Below are positions 22,824 through 27,995 of a DNA stretch of 27,995 nt, in pieces. This DNA comes from CALAEC01 sp050692915 (lineage in GTDB: Bacteria; Actinomycetota; UBA4738; CALAEC01), in assembly GCA_050692915.1 (NCBI GenBank), contig JBOGVU010000030.1:1-27995 (forward strand), read 5' to 3'. The position numbers and the translations under genes were made by a program. The notes under the pieces are model-generated. The model saw nothing but the letters and a program-made list of their open reading frames with translations. It searched no databases and was not told where the DNA came from. Position 1 is the stretch's first letter; each line of letters opens with the position of its first letter.

Positions 22824-22891
22824 GGCAGGAACGGTCGGGATGGACGGAACGGACGGACGCGGCCCACCGGGAGCGGTGCGAGCATGGCGCC

Positions 22892-24526
22892 ATGAGCGGG
22901 CCGGCCGACCTCGTCCTCACCGGTGCCCGGGCCCGAACCGGCGTCTCCGGGCGTCCCCCCGTCGAGGCCCTCGACGTGGCGGTCCGGGACGGCCGGATCG
23001 CCGCGGTCGGCTCGCCGGAGGAGATGCGTGGCCTCGCCGGGCCCGGCACCGAGGTCATCGAGGGACGGGGCGGCCTGCTCCTCCCGGGGTTCCAGGACGC
23101 CCACGTCCATCCCCCCACCAGCGGGCTGGAGCGGCTCCGGTGCGACCTGAACGTGGCCGAGGACGCCGAGTCGTACAGGCGGATCGTGGCCGAGTACGCG
23201 CGGGCCCATCCCCACGCGGCCTGGATCCTGGGCGGGGGGTGGTGGCCGGCGGCGTTCCCCGGCGGCATCGCCCGGCGGGAGGACCTCGACGCGATCGTCC
23301 CCGACCGCCCGGCGTTCCTCCCGAACCGAGACGGTCACGGGGCGTGGGTGAACACCCGGGCCCTGGAGGCGGCGGGGATCGACCGCGCCACCCCCGACCC
23401 GCCCGACGGGCGGATCGAGCGGGACCCGCGCACCGGCGAGCCGACCGGGACGCTGCACGAGGGAGCCATGGCGCTGGCCACGGAGGTGATCCCGCCGACC
23501 TCGCGCGAGGAATGGACGCGGGCCATCCTCGAGGCCCAGGGACACCTCCACTCGCTCGGGATCACGGCGTGGCAGGACGCCTGGGTGGGACCCGAGCACC
23601 TCGACGCGTACCTGGCCCTGGCCGGCCGGGGCGAGCTCACCGCCCGGGTGGTGGCCGCCCTGTGGTGGGAGCGGTCCCGCGGCCTCGAGCAGATAGAGGA
23701 CCTCCTGACGCAGCGGGCCCGAGCCGCCGCGGGGGCGATCGACGCCGGGACCGTGAAGATCATGATCGACGGGGTCATCGAGAACTTCACGGCGCACCTG
23801 CTGGAGCCGTACCTCGACACCCTCGGGGAGCCGACCGGCAACCGGGGCATCCCGTTCCTGGAGGACGAGGAGCTGGCCGCCGCCGTGACCCGCCTGGACA
23901 GCGAGGGGTTCCAGGTCCACTTCCACGCCATCGGCGACGCCGCGGTGCGGAGCGCGCTCGATGCGGTCGAGGCGGCCCGCAGGGCGAACGGCCCGCGCGG
24001 GAACCGGCACCACGTCGCCCATCTGCAGGTGGTGCAACCGGAGGACGTCCCCCGGTTCGCCTCCCTCGAGGTGACGGCGAATGCCCAGGCCTTCTGGGCG
24101 TCCCACGAGCCCCAGATGGACGAGCTCACGATCCCGTTCCTCGGCCCGGAGCGAGCCGCCCGGCAGTACCCGTTCGCCAGCCTGGCCCGGGCCGGGGCCC
24201 GGGTGGCGCTCGGCAGCGACTGGTCGGTGAGCACCCCCGACCCGCTGCTCCAGATCGAGGTGGCGGTGACCCGGGTCGACCCCGAGCGCAGGGACGGGGA
24301 CCCGTTCCTGCCCGAGGAGCGCCTCGACCCGGGGGCGGCCCTGGTCGCGGCCACGCTCGGTTCGGCCTACGTCAACCGCCTCGAGGAGCAGACGGGGACG
24401 GTCGAGCCGGGGAAGGCCGCAGACCTGGTGGTCCTGGACCACGACCCGTTCGCGGATGGCCCGATCGGGGACGCCCGGGCCGTGCTGACGATCGGCGGGG
24501 GCAGGGTCGTGCACGACGTCACCTGA
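22892..24526 (+). CDS. YtcJ-like amidohydrolase (amidohydrolase 3 family)
   Basis: 544 residues. An N-terminal beta-sandwich segment (L-V-L-T-G-A-R, then I-A-A-V-G) leads into the metal-binding D-A-H-V-H at 69-73 (H71, H73). Further family marks are K-I-M-I-D-G-V-I-E-N-F-T-A (carries the candidate ligand lysine), F-H-A-I-G-D-A-A, H-V-A-H-L-Q and the late G-S-D-W-S-V aspartate. The C-terminal G-T-V-E-P-G-K-A-A-D-L-V-V-L-D is typical. Characterised relatives deformylate N-substituted formamides; most are uncharacterised amide or urea hydrolases. ATG 22892 begins the conserved sequence; the frame stays open upstream but has no family sequence there, and only a weak GGGAG is seen. It heads the amino acid importer genes, 74 nt before the binding protein, suggesting that substrate is imported and then cleaved. 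Confidence 0.92.
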   Translation: MSGPADLVLTGARARTGVSGRPPVEALDVAVRDGRIAAVGSPEEMRGLAGPGTEVIEGRGGLLLPGFQDAHVHPPTSGLERLRCDLNVAEDAESYRRIVAEYARAHPHAAWILGGGWWPAAFPGGIARREDLDAIVPDRPAFLPNRDGHGAWVNTRALEAAGIDRATPDPPDGRIERDPRTGEPTGTLHEGAMALATEVIPPTSREEWTRAILEAQGHLHSLGITAWQDAWVGPEHLDAYLALAGRGELTARVVAALWWERSRGLEQIEDLLTQRARAAAGAIDAGTVKIMIDGVIENFTAHLLEPYLDTLGEPTGNRGIPFLEDEELAAAVTRLDSEGFQVHFHAIGDAAVRSALDAVEAARRANGPRGNRHHVAHLQVVQPEDVPRFASLEVTANAQAFWASHEPQMDELTIPFLGPERAARQYPFASLARAGARVALGSDWSVSTPDPLLQIEVAVTRVDPERRDGDPFLPEERLDPGAALVAATLGSAYVNRLEEQTGTVEPGKAADLVVLDHDPFADGPIGDARAVLTIGGGRVVHDVT

Positions 24527-24545
24527 GACCGGGTTGCCCCGGGGC

Positions 24546-24568
24546 GGCCCAGGGGCCACGATTGGGCC
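24546..24568 (+). repeat. Weak inverted repeat between amidohydrolase and binding-protein genes
   Basis: GGCCCA (24546-24551) and TGGGCC (24563-24568) can pair over an 11-nt loop, extended by one C-G pair on the outside. No T-run follows. It might slow or partly end transcription before the strongly ribosome-bound lipoprotein gene, but support is slight. Confidence 0.2.
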
Positions 24569-24600
24569 GGGAGGATCCGTCCGGAGGAGAGGAGGCCAAC

Positions 24601-25491
24601 ATGCGGAGACCTCGATTCAGCCTCGTGGCCGTTCTGGCGGCGGGGGCGCTGCTCACCTCGGCGTGCGCCGAGGAGACCCCGGGAGGGGGTGGAGGAGGGG
24701 GTGGAGGAGGCGGGGGCCAGACCGAGCCCAACGACCTGCTGGCCGAGATCCAGAGCCGCGGGACGCTGCGGGTGGCCACCGACCCTCAGTACCCGCCGCA
24801 GTCCTCGCTCAATGACGAGACCGGCGAGTGGGAGGGGTTCGACATCGCCGTGGCCACGGAGATCGCGAACCGGATGGGCGTCGAGGCCGAGTTCATCACC
24901 CCCGGCTGGGAGCAGATCATCGCCGGGAGCTGGCAGGACCGATGGGACGTCTCGGTGGGCTCGATGACCGTGACGCCCGAGCGTGACGAGGTGCTGCACT
25001 TCGCCACGCCGTACTACTACACACCGGCGGCCGTGGCGGTCCGGGAGGAAGACGCGGCCACGATGACCGACATCGCCACCGACTTCGACGGCGCCACCAT
25101 CGGCGTGTGCGGCGGGTGCACGTACGAGTTCTACCTCGACGGCTCGCTCAACATCCCCGGCGAGGAGATCGAGTTCGTCATCGACGACGCGGAGGTGGCC
25201 ACGTACAACACCGACGTGCCGGCGATCAAGGACCTCGAGGTGGGGCGGCTCGACGCCGCCATCTCCTCCCTGACGACCCTGCAGGGGGCGCAGGAGGGGG
25301 GCTCGGCGATCGAGATCGTGGGGAACGTCTTCTACGAGCCGTTGTCCGTCGCAGTGGACCGCAGCTCACAGCTCGACCCCACGAGCTTCGTCGAGGAGGT
25401 CGATCAGATCGTCCAGGAGATGCACTCCGACGGGACGCTCAGCGCACTCTCGGAGGAGTGGTTCGGCCAGGACCTGAGCACCAAGACCTAG
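24601..25491 (+). CDS. Polar amino acid ABC importer binding lipoprotein (SBP_bac_3)
   Basis: 296 residues. A lipoprotein signal peptide ends in L-T-S-A-C (C22, lipid anchor). A linker containing 12 consecutive glycines (residues 28-39) follows, then the type 3 solute-binding domain: G-T-L-R-V-A-T-D-P-Q-Y-P-P, E-W-E-G-F-D-I-A-V-A, D-V-S-V-G-S-M-T-V-T-P-E-R and Y-Y-Y-T-P. The late part with D-V-P-A-I-K-D-L-E-V-G-R-L-D-A closes the second lobe. It captures amino acids or related small amines outside the membrane. Unusually, C170 and C173 form a C-G-G-C motif where relatives have the G-x-x-x-G-T-T/S-xx-E segment near the ligand. ATG 24601 follows GGAGAGGAGG. Expected to be the most expressed gene of the importer. 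Confidence 0.95.
   Translation: MRRPRFSLVAVLAAGALLTSACAEETPGGGGGGGGGGGGQTEPNDLLAEIQSRGTLRVATDPQYPPQSSLNDETGEWEGFDIAVATEIANRMGVEAEFITPGWEQIIAGSWQDRWDVSVGSMTVTPERDEVLHFATPYYYTPAAVAVREEDAATMTDIATDFDGATIGVCGGCTYEFYLDGSLNIPGEEIEFVIDDAEVATYNTDVPAIKDLEVGRLDAAISSLTTLQGAQEGGSAIEIVGNVFYEPLSVAVDRSSQLDPTSFVEEVDQIVQEMHSDGTLSALSEEWFGQDLSTKT
24682..24717 (+). repeat. Polyglycine-coding G-rich tract with 12-bp tandem repeat
   Basis: GGAGGGGGTGGA is repeated in tandem, followed by further GGN codons, encoding 12 glycines in the lipoprotein linker. The coding strand has several runs of three or more G and could form a quadruplex. Slippage here would change linker length in steps of three bases without breaking the frame if whole codons are gained or lost. 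Confidence 0.85.
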
Positions 25492-25492
25492 C

Positions 25493-26428
25493 GTGGAGGT
25501 CGAGAAGCAGATCGGGGGGGCCGGAGAGATCCGGCCCCCCGGGGTCCCGGACGAGGACCTGAGCCGGTGGCAGAGGGTCGAGGTGGCCAGCCTCCGGGTC
25601 CCGTTCCGGGTGAAGCTGGCCCTGGTCTGGCTCGGCGTCATCACGGTCCTTGGGATCATGTTCGTCCTGGTCCGGTTCGACCTGAGCTGGATGGCCGAGC
25701 ATGCCCGGTTCATCTTCCTGGGGATCCCGTTCACGCTGCTGATCTCGGTGGCGGCCATCATCCTGGCGGTGATCCTGGCCGTGCTGGGTTCGCTGGCCCG
25801 GCTGTCGAGGAACCCGATCGCGTTCGGCGTGTCTGGGTTCTACGTTTCGTTCTTCCGAGGCACCCCCCTGATCGTCCAGATGTTCCTGATCTACGCGGGG
25901 CTGGCGCAGATCGGCGGGAACCTTCGGACCATGGGCTACGCCTGGGGCGAGCTGCTGATCCTCGACTCGCTGCTGGCGGGCATCCTCGCGCTCGGGCTGA
26001 ACTATGGCGCGTACATGACCGAGATCTTCCGGGCCGGCATCCAGTCCGTGGCGCACGGCCAAGCGGAGGCGGCGCAGGCCATCGGCATGACCTACCGGCA
26101 GATGATGCGGCGGGTCATCCTCCCCCAGGCGGTGCGGGTCATCATCCCGCCTACGGGCAACGAGTTCATCGCCATGCTGAAGGACTCGGCGCTCGTGTCG
26201 TTCCTGGGGACCGTGGTATCGCAGATGGAGCTGTTCCGCCGGGCCCAGCTCGTCGGCATCGCGGACTTCCGGCCGTTCGAGGCCCTGATCCTGGCGGCGG
26301 GGATGTACTGGGCGCTGACCACCGTGTTCACGTTCTTCCAGCAACGGCTGGAGCGACGGCTGTCGACAGGATACGTCCGGGCGGGCTCCTTCCAGCTCGG
26401 CGGCGGCGCCGCCGGCCACGCGGGCTGA
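25493..26428 (+). CDS. Polar amino acid ABC importer permease (HisM/GlnP type)
   Basis: 311 residues. A charged cytosolic N-terminus (about 40 residues) precedes the first TM (K-L-A-L-V-W-L-G-V-I-T...). The family block beginning F-I-F-L-G-I-P-F-T-L-L-I-S and the F-R-G-T-P-L-I-V-Q-M-F segment are clear. The EAA loop A-E-A-A-Q-A-I-G-M-T-Y-R-Q-M-M-R-R-V-I-L-P-Q-A is the ATPase contact. A single permease gene implies a homodimeric pore. The GTG at 25493 begins one base after the lipoprotein stop without a clear Shine-Dalgarno. An in-frame GTG at 25583 (V-A-S-L-R) is an alternative, which would leave the hairpin at 25515-25540 untranslated. The charged N-terminal residues look coding-like, so I keep the longer form. 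Confidence 0.92.
   Translation: MEVEKQIGGAGEIRPPGVPDEDLSRWQRVEVASLRVPFRVKLALVWLGVITVLGIMFVLVRFDLSWMAEHARFIFLGIPFTLLISVAAIILAVILAVLGSLARLSRNPIAFGVSGFYVSFFRGTPLIVQMFLIYAGLAQIGGNLRTMGYAWGELLILDSLLAGILALGLNYGAYMTEIFRAGIQSVAHGQAEAAQAIGMTYRQMMRRVILPQAVRVIIPPTGNEFIAMLKDSALVSFLGTVVSQMELFRRAQLVGIADFRPFEALILAAGMYWALTTVFTFFQQRLERRLSTGYVRAGSFQLGGGAAGHAG
25515..25540 (+). repeat. Strong GC hairpin at the start of the permease gene
   Basis: GGGGGGCCGG and CCGGCCCCCC are perfect 10-bp arms around the loop AGAGAT. The structure begins 22 nt after the permease GTG and 24 nt after the binding-protein stop. Such a stem can block 3' exonucleases and protect the upstream mRNA, or hinder ribosomes, giving more binding protein than permease. 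No T-run follows, so it is not a standard terminator. Confidence 0.7.
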
Positions 26429-26441
26429 CGGAGTAGCGGTC

Positions 26442-27200
26442 GTGCCCGACGGCCCCGTGGTTCGGATCAAGGGACTCCACAAGTCGTTCGGCCCGCTGGA
26501 GGTCCTGAAGGGGATCGACCTCGAGATCGAGCCCGGCGAGGTCGTGGTGGTCTTCGGCCGGTCCGGCTCGGGGAAGAGCACGCTGCTCCGGTGCGTGAAC
26601 TGGCTGGAGGAGCCGTCCGCCGGAGTGGTCGAGGTCGACGGGATCCGGCTCGAGCCCGGACACCGGACACGGTCGAGGCGGGAGGAGATCCGCCAGGTTC
26701 GGATGCGGTGCGGGATGGTGTTCCAGGAGTTCAACCTGTTCCCCCACCTGACCGCAGCGGAGAACGTGATGGAGGGTCCGGTCACCGTGCGCGGCGTGGA
26801 CCGAGCCGCCGCGAGACAGCAGGCCCTGGAGCAGCTGGCTCGAGTAGGCCTGGCCGACAAGGCCGAGGAGCACCCGATCCGCCTGTCGGGCGGTCAGAAG
26901 CAGCGGGTGGCCATCGCCCGGGCGCTGGCCATGGTGCCGACCATCATGCTGTTCGACGAGCCCACCTCGGCCCTCGACCCGGAGCTGATCGGCGAGGTCC
27001 TTGCGGTGATGAAGGCCCTGGCCACCGAGATGCAGATGACGATGATGGTGGTGACCCACGAGATGGGGTTCGCCCGCGAGGTGGCCAACCGGATGCTGTT
27101 CCTCCACGAGGGCGAGGTCGTCGAGGAGGGCCCTCCGAGCCGCATCCTCACCGAGCCCCAGGACGCTCGCACCCGGACGTTCCTCGCCGCGGTGCTCTAG
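26442..27200 (+). CDS. Polar amino acid ABC importer ATP-binding protein (GlnQ/HisP type)
   Basis: 252 residues, the usual length. Walker A is G-R-S-G-S-G-K-S-T (about 39-47). The Q-loop reads F-Q-E-F-N-L-F-P-H, which is characteristic of the polar amino acid subfamily. The signature is L-S-G-G-Q-K-Q-R, Walker B I-M-L-F-D-E-P, D-loop S-A-L-D, and H-loop T-H-E-M-G-F-A. It powers import together with the permease dimer. An insertion with R-T-R-S-R-R-E-E-I-R-Q lies before the Q-loop, as in other members. GTG 26442 is 13 nt after the permease stop, with GGAG upstream at suitable spacing. Last gene of the amidohydrolase-importer unit. Confidence 0.96.
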   Translation: MPDGPVVRIKGLHKSFGPLEVLKGIDLEIEPGEVVVVFGRSGSGKSTLLRCVNWLEEPSAGVVEVDGIRLEPGHRTRSRREEIRQVRMRCGMVFQEFNLFPHLTAAENVMEGPVTVRGVDRAAARQQALEQLARVGLADKAEEHPIRLSGGQKQRVAIARALAMVPTIMLFDEPTSALDPELIGEVLAVMKALATEMQMTMMVVTHEMGFAREVANRMLFLHEGEVVEEGPPSRILTEPQDARTRTFLAAVL

Positions 27201-27222
27201 GCAGAGTGGCCGGACGCTCGGC

Positions 27223-27240
27223 GCGTGCCCGACGGCACGC
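27223..27240 (+). terminator. Possible terminator after the amino acid importer genes
   Basis: GCGTGCC and GGCACGC form a perfect 7-bp stem with the loop CGAC, 23 nt after the ATPase stop. The stem can be lengthened by three C-G/G-C pairs if two bases bulge. No T-run follows, which is common in very GC-rich actinobacteria but lowers certainty. Confidence 0.4.
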
Positions 27241-27307
27241 CGGAGCGGTGACGGTCGTCACCGACGCAGCCCGTTCATGAGTGGCACGATCTCGTCGACA
27301 CTTCCGA

Positions 27308-27314
27308 AAGGAGG
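27308..27314 (+). promoter_or_regulatory. Ribosome binding site deciding the start of the four-TM protein gene
   Basis: AAGGAGG, within AAAGGAGG, lies 5 nt before ATG 27320 and is a near-perfect Shine-Dalgarno. The reading frame is open further upstream, but no comparable site precedes any earlier start codon. Confidence 0.75.
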
Positions 27315-27319
27315 ATGCG

Positions 27320-27811
27320 ATGGCGACCCTCGCAGCGACGCGATCGGAAGGCGCAGAGACGTCCCTCCGATGGGGGACCTGGCTGATGGGCCTGGCGGCA
27401 CTGGGATTCATCGGATACGCAGTCATCTTCTTCGTCCTCAACTTCACCGATCAGTTCCTTGAGCTGGGTATCGGCCCGGAACAGGTGGATGTCGGCCGGG
27501 ACGAGATCCAGGCGTTCAGCCCCTCGCTGTTCCAGTACATCGGTCACCTGCACATCGCGGTGGCCGGGTTCCTCGCGGCCACCGGGCTGGCGGTGCTCTT
27601 CCTGATCTACGGGGTCCGGCAGGGCTACATCTGGGCGTGGGCGGGCGCCGTGGCGGCCCCGGTCCTGGGGCTCCTGGTGGCGCTCCCGGCCCACTACCCC
27701 AACGGGTTCGACACGATCGGACACCTCGGGCTGGTGTACCTGGCGACGGCGATCTTCGTGGTCGGGGCACTGCTGGCCCTGCGAGGGTTGCGCGCCGGAG
27801 AGCCCGACTAG
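27320..27811 (+). CDS. Four-TM membrane protein of unknown function
   Basis: 163 residues from ATG 27320, fixed by the AAGGAGG site. TM helices are predicted at about 18-41, 75-98, 102-122 and 134-156. A hydrophilic loop of about 33 residues (42-74: L-E-L-G-I-G-P-E-Q-V-D-V-G...) lies between the first two. Histidines H76, H78, H125 and H135 sit close to or inside the membrane, which would suit haem or metal binding, but no known motif is complete. The C-terminus is short and hydrophilic. The gene stands alone: 119 nt after the importer genes and followed by a strong hairpin. I do not recognise the family; a small sensor, quinone- or haem-linked membrane protein is only a guess. Confidence 0.85.
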   Translation: MATLAATRSEGAETSLRWGTWLMGLAALGFIGYAVIFFVLNFTDQFLELGIGPEQVDVGRDEIQAFSPSLFQYIGHLHIAVAGFLAATGLAVLFLIYGVRQGYIWAWAGAVAAPVLGLLVALPAHYPNGFDTIGHLGLVYLATAIFVVGALLALRGLRAGEPD

Positions 27812-27829
27812 CGCAAGGACTCACCAGCG

Positions 27830-27857
27830 GACGGGCGGCGCCGAAGCGCCGCCCGTC
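27830..27857. terminator. Strong 12-bp hairpin between convergent genes
   Basis: GACGGGCGGCGC and GCGCCGCCCGTC form a perfect 12-bp stem closed by the loop CGAA, 18 nt after the stop of the four-TM gene. The + strand continues ACCTTTC. It lies between that gene and the - strand gene ending at 27876, so it can serve both directions. Confidence 0.8.
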
Positions 27858-27875
27858 ACCTTTCAGGTGGCCGGC

Positions 27876-27995
27876 TCAGGGCAGGGTCACGAAGTCTTCG
27901 AGGAAGTCCCTGGCCGAGTCGGTGTCCACCCGGTACGTGGTGTCGGTGGCCTTGCACCACCGGTCACCGGTCACCGTGATCGACACCAGCAGGTT
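27876..27995 (-). CDS. C-terminal end of an unidentified protein (start beyond window edge)
   Basis: The frame reading leftward from the window edge is open for 39 residues to a TGA at 27876-27878. It contains V-S-I-T-V-T-G-D-R-W-C-K-A-T, then T-Y-R-V-D-T-D-S-A-R and the ending F-L-E-D-F-V-T-L-P. The acidic, compositionally normal sequence and the position just past a convergent terminator hairpin support a real gene end. I do not recognise the family, and the fragment is too short to assign one. Confidence 0.6.
   Translation of the reverse strand, partial: NLLVSITVTGDRWCKATDTTYRVDTDSARDFLEDFVTLP

Noticed and set aside
22681..24595. Open frame running in the frame of the lipoprotein gene across the amidohydrolase
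   Set aside because: The part before 24601 is a low-complexity Arg/Gly/Pro translation overlapping the real amidohydrolase frame. A Shine-Dalgarno and signal peptide set the start at 24601.
24526..24600. Promoter in front of the binding lipoprotein gene
   Set aside because: No TANNNT with suitable spacing is present; only a weak inverted repeat and the Shine-Dalgarno are seen.
1..27995. CRISPR array, prophage, transposon or defence island
   Set aside because: No regularly spaced repeats, transposase, integrase or phage proteins are seen. The HNH tail at the left edge belongs to a common chromosomal actinobacterial family.

Overview
The window is very GC-rich (about 70% by eye) and almost fully coding, with compact operons and many GTG starts. 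Most likely it is a chromosomal piece of an actinomycetote, possibly from an uncultured or deep lineage. The sequence supports this in three ways: the serA / ilvE / FAH-family / gltX neighbourhood resembles the actinobacterial arrangement; the left edge carries the tail of a DUF222/13E12-type HNH protein; and TANNNT -10 elements lie 6-7 nt before ATG codons, as in leaderless actinobacterial genes. I see no tRNA, rRNA, CRISPR array, insertion sequence or phage gene. No gap between genes exceeds about 140 nt.

Layout. (A) 1-164: end of an HNH endonuclease-like gene, + strand. (B) 189-6566, - strand: cupin, gltX, FAH-family hydrolase, ilvE, serA and a class V aminotransferase. Branched-chain amino acid and serine biosynthesis sit beside a tRNA synthetase. 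(C) 6622-8993, - strand: kynureninase-like gene, tryptophan 2,3-dioxygenase and a hotdog thioesterase, a short tryptophan-catabolic group. (D) 9022-9159: a 45-residue one-TM protein, + strand, divergent from the thioesterase over only 28 nt. (E) 9152-11751, - strand: an animal-like betaine-homocysteine methyltransferase overlapping a PYROXD2/phytoene-desaturase-like flavoprotein. (F) 11801-13738, + strand: a CocE/NonD (S15) hydrolase.

(G) 13745-22754, - strand: a nine-kilobase operon. It runs from an M20 hydrolase with two altered metal-ligand positions, through a creatininase-family enzyme and an S66 LD-carboxypeptidase, to a complete oligopeptide ABC importer (binding protein, two permeases, two ATPases). 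Seven of its junctions are overlaps or gaps of 22 nt or less. (H) 22892-27200, + strand: a YtcJ-like amidohydrolase followed by a polar amino acid ABC importer (lipoprotein, permease, ATPase). (I) 27320-27811: a four-TM protein of unknown function, a strong terminator hairpin, then the C-terminal end of another gene, - strand, at the right edge.

How the parts fit. Regions F-H look like a scavenging island for peptides and amides: two importers plus five different amide, peptide or ester hydrolases. The most unusual points are the M20 protein with Met and Asn in place of a metal-binding His and bridging Asp, its tight coupling to creatininase-family and S66 enzymes, a peptide-binding protein held by a C-terminal TM segment rather than a lipid anchor, and a BHMT whose betaine-binding aromatic residues are partly replaced.
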